A stretch of DNA of 64,000 bases from Zerene cesonia (Eukaryota > Arthropoda > Insecta > Lepidoptera > Pieridae), in the NCBI RefSeq assembly GCF_012273895.1, contig NC_052114.1, forward strand, positions 3,038,001 through 3,102,000, written 5' to 3'. Positions 51,370-61,085 of the stretch are shown here, piece by piece. A program made the position numbers and the translations under genes. Within the stretch, counting starts at the first letter, position 1; each line of letters starts with the position of its first letter. The notes beneath the pieces were generated by a model, which was given only the letters and a program-made list of their open reading frames with translations, was not told the origin of the DNA and did not search any database.

Positions 51370-51514
51370 CGACGAGCCAAAAACAACTTAAAAGATTTTT
51401 ATTGATTTTTGATTTTAGGTATTACATTCCTCTCCTGTTGGATTAGGATAATAACTGTATAAAATAGACAAACTGGTGTCCTCTTTAAAAATGTTTCCCT
51501 TTTTATTTTATATG

Positions 51515-51660
51515 GTAGTCTGGAAGAGATCGCTACGTAGCGATAAGACCGCCATTTGTGCATAATGTCTCTTTTGTGTTTCATCTATTTTTTTTTTTTT
51601 TGTAAATGTTTATGTGCAATCAAGTATAAAATAATAAATAAATAAAACTTACAAAAAAGT
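51515..51660 (+). mobile_element. LINE 3' end with hairpin, copy 2
   Basis: GTCTGGAAGAGATCGCTACG, TAGCGATAAGACCGCC and a long T-run before TAAAATAATAAATAAATAAA. Stem ATCGCT/AGCGAT (51529-51534, 51539-51544). Confidence 0.6.
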
Positions 51661-51915
51661 TCTACCCGTGGCGAGCAGTTTTAATATTGTATTGTGAATC
51701 AATAGGTTACGTATGATTGAATCATGTTTATAAAACAAGAAAAACCTGATGAACATATCTTAATTATCTACGTATTTTACCTAAATTTAATTTATAAATT
51801 TATAAAATTGTAAATAACTTTTCTTAGTACTTAGTCTATCATTTTGTAGATACCCTACGCATAGGATATTTTTAAATTTCTTATTATTTAAATATAGACC
51901 TAATAATTTTCTATG

Positions 51916-51979
51916 AATAAGTCACCGATGTCCCTGAGGGGAAAGCACCAATCCAAATTCTAAAATGGGACCAAAGGAC
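51916..51979 (+). repeat. Dispersed repeat fragment, related copy at 7050-7125
   Basis: AATAAGTCACCGATGTCCCT, then CCAATCCAAATTCTAAAATG, matching the other fragment with substitutions. Confidence 0.4.
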
Positions 51980-52184
51980 AAGAAACACCCTTGGAGTTAT
52001 TGACTAAAAAAATCCGTCTAATTAAGAACTTCCTTGGTTTTTAAGACATTGGTTGATTAATAAAAATAACTCTTATTGTAAACATAGCCAATAAGTATTC
52101 AATGTTCACAAGAAACTTCAGCTTTGATGCTTAAGAAAATTTGATCTATACTAATGTGCTCATTCTAATAGCTTGTTTACAAAT

Positions 52185-52310
52185 AATAGCATAAAGCTGA
52201 AGAATTTGCTTGTTTGAACGCGCTAATCTCAGGAACTAATAAATCGATTGCAAACATTTTTCCACTGTTAGATATGGACATGATCCTTAAGTGCTATAGA
52301 CTATGTACGT
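52185..52310 (+). mobile_element. Dispersed lepidopteran non-coding element (possibly Helitron-like), copy 2
   Basis: AAGCTGAAGAATTTGCTTGT, TTGAACGCGCTAATCTCAGG and CACTGTTAGATATGG match the element at 19328-19480 and extend further upstream. Confidence 0.5.
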
Positions 52311-52547
52311 ACTACAGGCGATGCTGAGACGGACTGCTAGTCGTAATATGGAAAGAGTATAAAGAATATTGATCAGTTTGATATTGAGATGAAGATACAG
52401 TGAGATGAATGTTTAATCCTGAGTTGCATATTGAAGTTACGTTACTTAAGTTTAGTAGCGCCCCATTTTTTCTGCCTGTCTTAATTTTTGAGTAAATTGA
52501 CTTGCTCTGCTGATGCTTTGGTAGACTAGCTTTTTTAATGTTTTAGG

Positions 52548-52870
52548 GGGCAACTGAGCTTGTGATTCTTGATGGTATGCGATCACTGCCACCAATTTAA
52601 AGTCGGATCCATTTGTAGAGACGTAAGGTCTGCAATGGACCTTACGCCTGTCTAAATGTTCAGGGGCGGTGGCCGAGCTTACCATCAGGCGACCCACCAG
52701 CTCCATTGTCGACGTTGACACATAAAATATGAACATCTGCAGAAGTAGGGCCGCTGCAAATGCGTTGTTTGATTTTAAGGGGTAATGGGTAAGAAAAGAA
52801 TTATCGGCAGGAATGAAGAAATGGACTGAGAAGGAAGAGGAGAAGGATACGAGCCTCCGCCTTTCTTACT
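52548..52870. repeat. Two joined dispersed short elements in opposite orientation
   Basis: A forward head (GGGGGCAACTGAGCTTGTGA) leads to inverted arms AGACGTAAGGTCTGCAATGG / CCTTACGCCTGTCT. Next comes a reverse head (TTACCATCAGGCGACCCACC), then a forward body to GGATACGAGCCTCCGCC. This is probably a nested or recombined insertion. Confidence 0.6.
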
Positions 52871-53256
52871 CAATGAACGAAACACAGTAGCATGCTAATA
52901 TTTCACGCCAATCTCCCTCGGGGGTGTGATACCACCCCCGGTATTTCTTTTCATTTTTATATTTAATGTATTTCGCATTATTATATTTAAACTCTTAACA
53001 CATGTTATACGTAAAATGGCCGTAATGTTTTATAGCGATCATAAATGAAAAACACTTGTAATTATAAGCAGAATAAATTAAACGACTTATTTTTAGAAAT
53101 CATTTCGTCCTAGAGTAAATACAAAACGAAAGCCGAATGCCAGCTAATTGAATCCTATAGCAAACAAACAAACTATTCCAAAATTAAGTGCATTGCTCAT
53201 AAACGTATCTCTTTAAATCTTGGTATACTTGGTAGCTGTCTAGACTCTAGACGACT

Positions 53257-53346
53257 GAACAACTGGAATAACATATAGGCAACTTTTTTCCCGATATTCC
53301 TACGGGTTACGGACTTACGCGGGTGAAACCGCGGGGCGCAGCTAGT
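53257..53346 (+). mobile_element. CCGCGGGGCGCAG-ended short element, 3' fragment
   Basis: AACTGGAATAACATATAGGC, TATTCCTACGGGTTACGGAC and GAAACCGCGGGGCGCAGCTA only; the first half is missing. Confidence 0.7.
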
Positions 53347-53872
53347 ACATAATAAAATACATTATTTTATATTGGATAATAAATCTAGCTAAAGATTGCT
53401 CAATATAATTACGTACTGTTTACTGGTGATCCAAATGTATTGTTAGCGATATATTGTATGTGTATGTGATATATATGTTTGTATATCCACGTGGTTGAAA
53501 GGTTGCCCCACCTGATCGTCGATTCACAAAAGGTAAACATTGCATACTTCAACCGGCAACACACGTGATTGCTAAATCGCCGCATCCCTTCTATTTCGCA
53601 CTTATAGACACACACCACCGCACCCAATTAATATTAACAGTTAGTTCCAGCATTATCTCCAACGATTACACACTGTATACTATAAAACCACGTTCTAACA
53701 CTAACCGGCCATAAACAGACTGAAGATGACACATTGAGATCCTATTTGTGTTAACCGGATTATAATGTATTCAAATAAGTACAACCATAGTGGAGCGATG
53801 GAACTTAATATCACGGCGCGATAACGATGTGTTACAAAATTTCAAGGTTAAGTTTAAGACATTGCCACACTC

Positions 53873-53945
53873 ACCTCAAGGTCGTACGAAGTTTCTGCGC
53901 TCGGCACAAAGCAAATGCTACCAACGCTCGCTCACTACTGAACGA
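53873..53945 (-). promoter_or_regulatory. Candidate distal first exon and initiator on the minus strand
   Basis: The minus strand reads TCAGT (arthropod initiator consensus) at 53941-53937, a GC-richer stretch with GAGCGAGCGTTGG, then an ideal donor, CTTGAG|GTGAGT, at 53875/53874. It would make a non-coding exon of about 66 bases. The only minus-strand gene seen that could use it is elongase gene 1, whose start exon has an open acceptor at 21951, 32 kb away. The link is inference. Confidence 0.25.
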
Positions 53946-54434
53946 CCAACGGAACGACAGAACGATTTCACAACCCTGTGTGGTGGTGTCTTAATAGTGA
54001 TTGTACATTTTAGGGACATTTTTCAGCCATGAAATCTTAAAATACGGTCATAACCTAATCTCGATAATCTAAATCGTTTCAAGATTTCTGGAACATTCGA
54101 GAGTTAGTTTTAATGCAACTTTATAAAGGAAATATTTAAATGCGAGCTGTTGAACTACTTCTTATTTTTGTTTATTATAATGTTATTTTCGAACGCGACG
54201 TACACGGAATACTTTACCTTGATTATTATTAAAACGTCATTTAACTATCACTATACTTAAATGCATCACAATAATATGATAACTGCATGGCTTGAAGTAC
54301 AATAAATACAAACACGCTGATTGTTTTCCTTACGAGTTCAAACCCGCTTCTAAAAAAATTAATGAAAAATTCAGAATTTCAGTGATGAAATAGACCGAAC
54401 TACCACAATGTAAAAATACTACATATTTCATAAA

Positions 54435-54545
54435 GAGACTGCCGAGGGGATTGCGGACGAATACCAACCAGCACCCGTGGCTCTTTTGCTAAAGCAGCTC
54501 CTCGGATGACAGTGGGGTTTTAGTGGAATTCCGACATAACCCACT
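54435..54545 (+). repeat. Dispersed repeat with CAGTGGGGTTTTAGTGG, related copy at 57365-57480
   Basis: GCCGAGGGGATTGCGGACGA, CCAGCACCCGTGGCTC and ACAGTGGGGTTTTAGTGG match GCCGAGGGGGTCGCGGATGA, CCAGCTCCCGTGGCCC and ACAGTGGGGTTTTGGTCG at the second copy. Confidence 0.7.
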
Positions 54546-54699
54546 GCTCCTTCCCCAGGGTTCGTGGGGATCTATGGAAGATTTCCCGAAGAAAGTAATT
54601 TTTTTCCCATCTCTCTGTCTCGGAAGTTAATATACCTAACTGAGATTATGTCTTCTAAATATAACACAAAAATCCTACTCAACCTTCCCAGTCGATTCC

Positions 54700-54830
54700 T
54701 TATTACGACTCGTCAACACTTTCCTTATGCTTTGCGCCTTAAAAGCGGGCAGCGCATTCATACAGAATTTTCGCTTACCGTCGGGCGAGCCACCAGCTCA
54801 GTTGCCTCCCATGACATAAAAATAATCCTG
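54700..54830 (-). repeat. Dispersed short element (CCTCCG type), reverse orientation
   Basis: TTATGCTTTGCGCCTTAAAA, GCTTACCGTCGGGCGAGCCA and AGTTGCCTCCCATGACATAA match the element at 49159-49345. Confidence 0.65.
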
Positions 54831-55319
54831 CATTGACAAAGACTTAAAGAGAACAATATATATATAGAGATAGTTAGGAACTATTTGTAATAAGACCAAC
54901 GAATGGACATAAATAATGTAAGCAATTAATGTCGAAGAGCAATTCTCCTAATTTTTTTATACAATCTAAACGTGAAAGCCCTACACTGGGTCTTCTCTTA
55001 TACAGTTACGATTACAGTATAGTACAGTAGTTAAAAAATACACATGAATCTCCTTTTTGAATCTAAATTTTTACAATGATTTCTGTTACATATGGGCGAT
55101 GTTGCCCCGGTAAAAAAGTCACCTAATTTGATTTTCGAAACGCTTAAATTAATTTCGATAAGCTAGCTCCTACACCATAAAAATTAAACTACAATTTTTA
55201 GTATACCCAATGGAATCAAAAATCCTAATTTTGTACACATTGTGTATAAGAGTATGAATGACTTCAGTTAGCATAAAGCGATGAGCTATGCAACAAAAAG
55301 TGACTGTTGATTTATAAGA

Positions 55320-55516
55320 AACTAGCTGCGCCCTGCGGTCTCACCCGCGTAAGTCCGTATCCCGTAGGAATATCGAGATAAAAAGTTGCCTATATGTTAT
55401 TCCAGTTCTCCAGCTGTCTACGTACCAAATTTCATCGCAATCGGTGCAGTAATTTTTGCATGAAAGAGCAACAAACACACACACATCCTTACAAACTTTC
55501 ACATTTATAATAATTG
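55320..55516 (-). mobile_element. CCGCGGGGCGCAG-ended short element, full copy, reverse orientation
   Basis: ACTAGCTGCGCCCTGCGGTC, GTAAGTCCGTATCCCGTAGG, CAGCTGTCTACGTACCAAAT, TTGCATGAAAGAGCAACAAA and ACTTTCACATTTATAATAAT. Confidence 0.8.
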
Positions 55517-55917
55517 TGGCCCATGTGGCCAAGAAATAATTGTGGCCCTTTCCTCTCTATTATATTAGAATAGATGCATACAATGTAATGTAAATGAATG
55601 CTTCAAATTTTTAAACATACAATTATAGAATTATTAAAACATCATCATGGTTTTTATTCACTTTAATTTGAAATGAATGAAACTGCACAGACAGCGTCAG
55701 CGGAATTAATTATTTTAATAATAAAATATAAACAACACGATGATAAATTGTTTACGTACACCGCTAATGCATTGGTTTGACATGTTTCATAATAGCAAAT
55801 CATTATGAATAAATAATTTGTTTCCTAAGGGATTAATGTATATAGAAAAAATAAGGATATTATGTAAATATTAAGGATGCGTTTACAAATCAAATTAAAA
55901 ATAAGCTACAATGTGAT

Positions 55918-56206
55918 CGCTCAGTGGTGAGAACCTCGGACTTCAAAATCGATGTCGGGGTTCGAGACCGGGCGATCATGCAGGAAATAAATTGATTTGT
56001 CTATTTATATATTAAAAAACAACATCACTGCTTAAAATGGTGAAGGAAAACATGGTGAGGAAACCGGCATATCCGAGAATCAAAAGTTCGAGACATATGA
56101 CATCTGCCAACCCGCACTTGTCCACCGTGGTGGAGTGAGCTGAACCCTCATAGGAGGCCTGTGTCCCGACAGTGGGAACGTATAAGGGCTGATGATGATG
56201 ATGATA
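55918..56206 (+). mobile_element. Metulj-like SINE, near full-length copy
   Basis: CGCTCAGTGGTGAGAACCTC (A box region) and GGTTCGAGACC (B box, 55959-55969) mark a tRNA-derived pol III head. The body has CATATGACATCTGCCAACCC and the tail is GGGCTGATGATGATGATGAT. No open frame. Confidence 0.8.
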
Positions 56207-57364
56207 AAATGTAGTAGATTGTGTTTAAAATTCAACTATATCGAACAAAACTAACAGTTGTCAATTCTAATTGCGATAATTTTGGTTTGAAATATTGATG
56301 TCACTGTAAAATTGTAAACACGTCGACGATCTAACGAGGTTGCAATCTTACTGGATTTGATTTGGTTAGTAATCTGTCGAAAAATTTGATTCGTATCATA
56401 CCGCTCGCAATTTAACTATCTGTTTGAAAATTAAGTAAATGATATATTTCCCTAATATATTATCCTAAAAATCTGAAAGTTTCAACTGTGTAGCTGTATG
56501 TATATTTAACCCTATTTATATCAGTTCAACAGTATCAGTTAAGTTATATACGTACGCAAGCATAAAACCAAATTATTTAACTTAACATAGACCTCTCTTT
56601 ATAGTTTTATTTACTTTCAATTACCATAAATCATAATTCATATAAGTTACATATTTGTTAAGTCTACATAGCAACAAGCATATATGACTACATTCATTGA
56701 TTTAAAAAATCTCTCTCAGAACTCAATAATTATATAGGCTGTATATATACCGACGGGCGAAGATAAGAAAACCATTAATAAATCATAAGCATACAGAACA
56801 CACTTTTAAGTGATTCCTTTGCAGCAGGTTGAGTTGTGTATGGCTGATTCAATATGCTACAAATTTCAAATAATCTCAATCTATTCTGCTTCTTATTTTT
56901 AAAGATCGAACCATGCTTTAGATTTTGTGCCATGCTCAGGTTTTTGAATCATTTACCTTCAGATTTAAAGAGTATATTGTACCTGCAATAGTCCATACTT
57001 ATTGCCTCTAATACGCAAGCATTAAACTACGAGTGTATGTAATAAAACGCACAGTTATCATGGGTAACTGACAGGCCAGTGCTAATTCACTTAGGTCATA
57101 CGTCACGCTAAGGGACCGGTTTCGTAAGAAGATGGGAGCATGTTGTAAGGTTGGTATCGCAATAAAAGCTACGCACGAGTGCTAATAGAGGGCTCATACC
57201 AATGTTCTAGAATAAACATATTACAGGATACAAAGGTTGCTGCATAGGGATTCAATATGAGTAATTTATTATAATAAACTTGTTGATTATTTGTTATTGA
57301 CCGCCTCCTTGGTACAGTAGTTAACACGTGAGCGTAGAAAAAATGTCTCGTTCTGGCAGGACAC

Positions 57365-57480
57365 AGGAGGCTGTCGCCGAGGGGGTCGCGGATGAATTTT
57401 AACCAGCTCCCGTGGCCCCCTCACTCAAGTGGCTCGACGGAACACAGTGGGGTTTTGGTCGGTAAGAATCCGACATAAAA
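57365..57480 (+). repeat. Dispersed repeat with CAGTGGGGTTTTGGTCG, related copy at 54435-54545
   Basis: Ends AATCCGACATAAAAAAAAGG, with the A-run after GACATAAA shared with several SINE-like copies in the window. Confidence 0.7.
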
Positions 57481-57903
57481 AAAAGGACACAGGAGGCTGA
57501 TCACCATAAGCAGGCATTAAGAAAGTCGATCATTTAAATTGTCTACACATGATACTCGTTGCTGAGGTGTTTTGAAGTAATACATATAGTCAGGATGACC
57601 CTGCCTTATATTTAAGACAGCTAGTTGTGCTCTCCATATTCGTAATAGTAACGTGAGGATAGGTTACAATACAATTAATTCATAAGTGTATCGTATTATG
57701 CTGATTAACATCGTCAGAATTCAGTAATATCCTTACGTATACTAATAAGAAAAATTTTGTTGATTCTGTAATTTAATCGTTGTTTTCAGTTCTTTTTTAC
57801 TTTATTTCTTTTAAGTATTATGTGCTGTGTAAATTTCTAATGAGCAAACAGCTTATTTAGACGATTACAGAAAAACCTATCGCTTCGATAAATAAATATG
57901 CAT

Positions 57904-57923
57904 GTAATGTAATGTAATGTAAT
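57904..57923. repeat. (GTAAT)4 microsatellite
   Basis: Four uninterrupted GTAAT units followed by ATTACATTAC, so the tract is also an imperfect palindrome. Confidence 0.9.
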
Positions 57924-58334
57924 TACATTACTCTAGTTATCCATACTAACCATTATACGCAATTTATGATATGTTGAGTTGAAATTGTTCCTAATTTTGC
58001 ATCTCTTTAACCATATTACACAAAATCTTGCTCAAAACAGTGTATCTAACGAGCCGAAAAGGAAATGTGATTGCAACCTTGACGATAACAAAAGAAATTA
58101 TGACCTTGTGTCTTTGTACCTATAATTTCACAATACAAAAATTATTTTGGAGTTCAGTTGGTGTGTATTCTTTATATGTCAAGAGTGATTATGAAATTGA
58201 CTACAATAAAAATAAAAATAAAGAAAGGTTTTACATAAAAAACGAATGAAATATATTGCCATTGAGTAGATATGTTCAAAATTATTGAAGAATTAGTTGA
58301 CATTTTTATATCACCATACAAAAAACTGTGAAGA

Positions 58335-58628
58335 GCAGTAGTGGCTCAGTGGTGAGGACCTCGGACTTAAATTCGATAAGTCGGGGTTCGAGACCAGGCG
58401 AGAGTGCAAGATATAAATAGATTTTTCAATTTATCTGCGCATGTGGATAACATCACCACTGCTCAAACGAATGAAGTGTGGTAAAGGTAAGGGAAAAATC
58501 GTGAGGAAACCGTTGTGTCCAAGAATCAAAAGTTCGACGACAAGTGACATCTGCCAACCCGCACTTGGCCAGCGTGGTGGATTATGATGGCCCAGCAGTG
58601 GGAACATGTATGGGCTGATGATGATGAT
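58335..58628 (+). mobile_element. Metulj-like SINE, full-length copy
   Basis: A box region GTGGCTCAGTGGTGAGG (58341-58357) and consensus B box GGTTCGAGACC (58385-58395). Then come TCTGCGCATGTGGATAACAT, GACATCTGCCAACCCGCACT, GGCCAGCGTGGTGGATTATG and a tail of GGGCTGATGATGATGAT. It is the best-preserved copy and can serve as reference for the others. Confidence 0.85.
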
Positions 58629-61009
58629 ACAAAAAACTATCTTTGTCACTCTCCCATTGCTTAGAAGAGATGTCGTCTTTTTCCTTCTCTACTATATTTT
58701 GATCAATTTAAAATACATTTTGCAAACTGAATATAGAATATACTAGTAATATTTGTCTTGTTCTATAAAACGGTTTAAAAGATGAGCTGCTTTAAAAAAA
58801 ACTTTTATGGCCATTTTCAAGAAATCATTGCCTTAAACGCAGCTATAGAATACATTTGTTTGTATGTTAACACGATGTTATTAGCTTCTCCTGTATATTT
58901 AAGTAAAACTTTGTAAACTTATCAAGGATCAGTGTCAATAAAATAATTTCATGAGTTTATCTTACTATCCTCGTTAAGATCGCCAGAATTACATAATTTC
59001 CTTACTATACTCTGTTTATGAGCAAGTGAAGCAATTTAGTTGATTCTAGCGTGTTTATTAGGTGTGTAAAATTAATTACAATTCTTGTAATTGTTTTGTT
59101 AGATCTGTGAATAAATAAATAAATAAACATAGATAATTTATAACACAGAGTGTCCAAGAAGTTTATAATTAGCACATTGACATGCAGTCAATGAAATGTT
59201 AGATATATTTTACAAATACGGATAAAATTGTAGATATTGTATGAGCAGCAGCGATAACAAATGATTTTGTAGCTCCATATGTCCTTTATTAGTTCTTCAG
59301 TAAAATACATTGGAACATCCTATCAAAATTTTAAATCCGAAAGCACATTATAAAACTCAGTTGCTTGTTATATGCCATCATGCATATTCAAATCTATGTG
59401 CTTTAATCAATATGTAACATATAGACACACTAGTTCGATTGTTTTGAATAAAGTGAAATACTGCTAATGGTTTTGAGATGACTTGAATAAAATCGCAGGT
59501 CACAACCTGAGCTCCATAGCCTGCATGCTTATTTCCTTTCCCACAAAAAAACACACAAAGCGATTAAACCGTTTCCGTGAACACACATACATATCTCTAT
59601 ATGTATATATACATAATTGCAATTTGCACACAGACGTAATTGAATATTCATACATAATTACATCGCATAACAAAAAAGTGAATATTTTTGAGGTATCGAC
59701 AGTAAAGTCAACAAGGACACCGTCTCGATTGTCAGAATTCGTTCGAAAACAGCATTTCGCTGTTTGTAGCGTGGCAGGTCCATGGGTGATGCGCAACAAT
59801 TAGCTAACAATGACAGTGAATGACGCGAAATGGTCAAAAGACTTACCTACGTGGATCATGCGTTTCTCAATTTCACACTTTTAACACTTCTTTCTACGAC
59901 TTTATTAGAAGAATTCGAGGCCATGTACTTACCGCAACGGGTAATAAATCTAATTGTGCATTGACGAAATATTCGCATTTTTGAAATAATATAAAAATTT
60001 TCTACTAGCCTACCTTTTTCTAATACAAAAAAACAGAAACTTTAGATTGATTTTAGTTTCCCAATGATATCAGTATATTAGAAATTTACAAAGAACAGTT
60101 AAATGAATGGTATTATTTTGTTATATTATTATTAAGTTACTTCCTCAATTTATGCTTAGGTTTATTTCAACTCAGTGACCGTTTAATTATGGACAAAAAT
60201 TCGTCATCATCAAGCGTGTTTCCCAGTCTTTTAAATACTGTATAATACATTATAATTACGTCAACATCAGTGTCTTTTGAAGATCTTTAGGTCGGTATGA
60301 GCTACTCAATGAATAAACAGCAATTTCCTTGATAAATGATTCAATTTAATTAGCATTCACTTTCTCCTGCCATATAAACATAGCAAATATTTACATTGAC
60401 GTTAAAGTTATTTATACAAAAAAATTATGTTAATCTGAGACAGAAATACAATACTAAAATTATTAAGCTCAAAAAAATAACAATCTGATTATGCAAATGT
60501 TTGCCTGTCCTATTTTAAAGTTACATTAGAAACACAAATAAATGCGCACTGATCTATTATATTGTTACAATAATAATCTGCGCCTATTAAACGGTACAAG
60601 CCTTATAGCACCTTCGTTGAATTTTACGTTTAACAAAGCACTAGGCTTAAACAAAATACATTTAGAAAACATGTCGCTTGATATTATATTATGTATGTTA
60701 TTATCTTTATGTTTCTGATTCCAGTGAAGCGGGCTGGGCTGAGTGTATATATCTTACATACCTCCTATTTGGAGGTATATATCTGATACTATGCTATATA
60801 ATGCTACTGAATATTGAGCATAAGTCGAAGTTAAATAATTCAAATATCTATATGGATATGGGCCATACGATGCTTACAGTTGTAATGTAATTAGGCGCAT
60901 ATAAATTAGATACTGTCTTCAAAGACCCAATTTTGTGGTACATATAAATTGGATTCTTGTCTAACATAACAAAAGTGTGTATCATGTGGTGAGAAACGAA
61001 TGTTTTTAG
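58629..61009. other. DNA upstream of elongase gene 2
   Basis: AT-rich, no coding signal. A perfect inverted repeat lies at 60759-60779. Two good minus-strand donors occur at 59847/59846 (GTAG|GTAAGT) and 59933/59932 (GCG|GTAAGT). An overlapping pair of open frames on opposite strands at 59483-59803 has no recognisable similarity. The promoter of gene 2 was not located. Confidence 0.5.
60759..60779. repeat. Perfect 8-bp hairpin upstream of elongase gene 2
   Basis: ATACCTCC and GGAGGTAT flank a five-base loop, TATTT, about 250 bases before the start codon. AT-rich flanks extend the pairing weakly. Confidence 0.7.
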
Positions 61010-61027
61010 AACAAAATTGATTGTAAA

Positions 61028-61085
61028 ATGGACAGTAAATTAGAATTTGTCTCTAAAGAGTTTGGGAAAGAAGTGCACCAGTTAG
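61028..61085 (+). CDS. Elongase gene 2, first coding exon
   Basis: 58 bases encoding MDSKLEFVSKEFGKEVHQL plus the G of a split Asp codon, with donor TTAG|GTAAGC. A pyrimidine-rich AG (TGTTTTTAG, ending 61009) lies 18 bases before the ATG and could be the acceptor of a 5' UTR intron. Confidence 0.8.

Noticed and set aside
58335..58400. Possible tRNA gene (A and B boxes present)
   Set aside because: The sequence between and after the boxes does not fold into a cloverleaf and continues into the SINE body and tail.
59483..59803. Frames of about 100 codons on both strands over the same bases
   Set aside because: Mirror open frames are a composition effect; no recognisable protein and no splice sites in frame.
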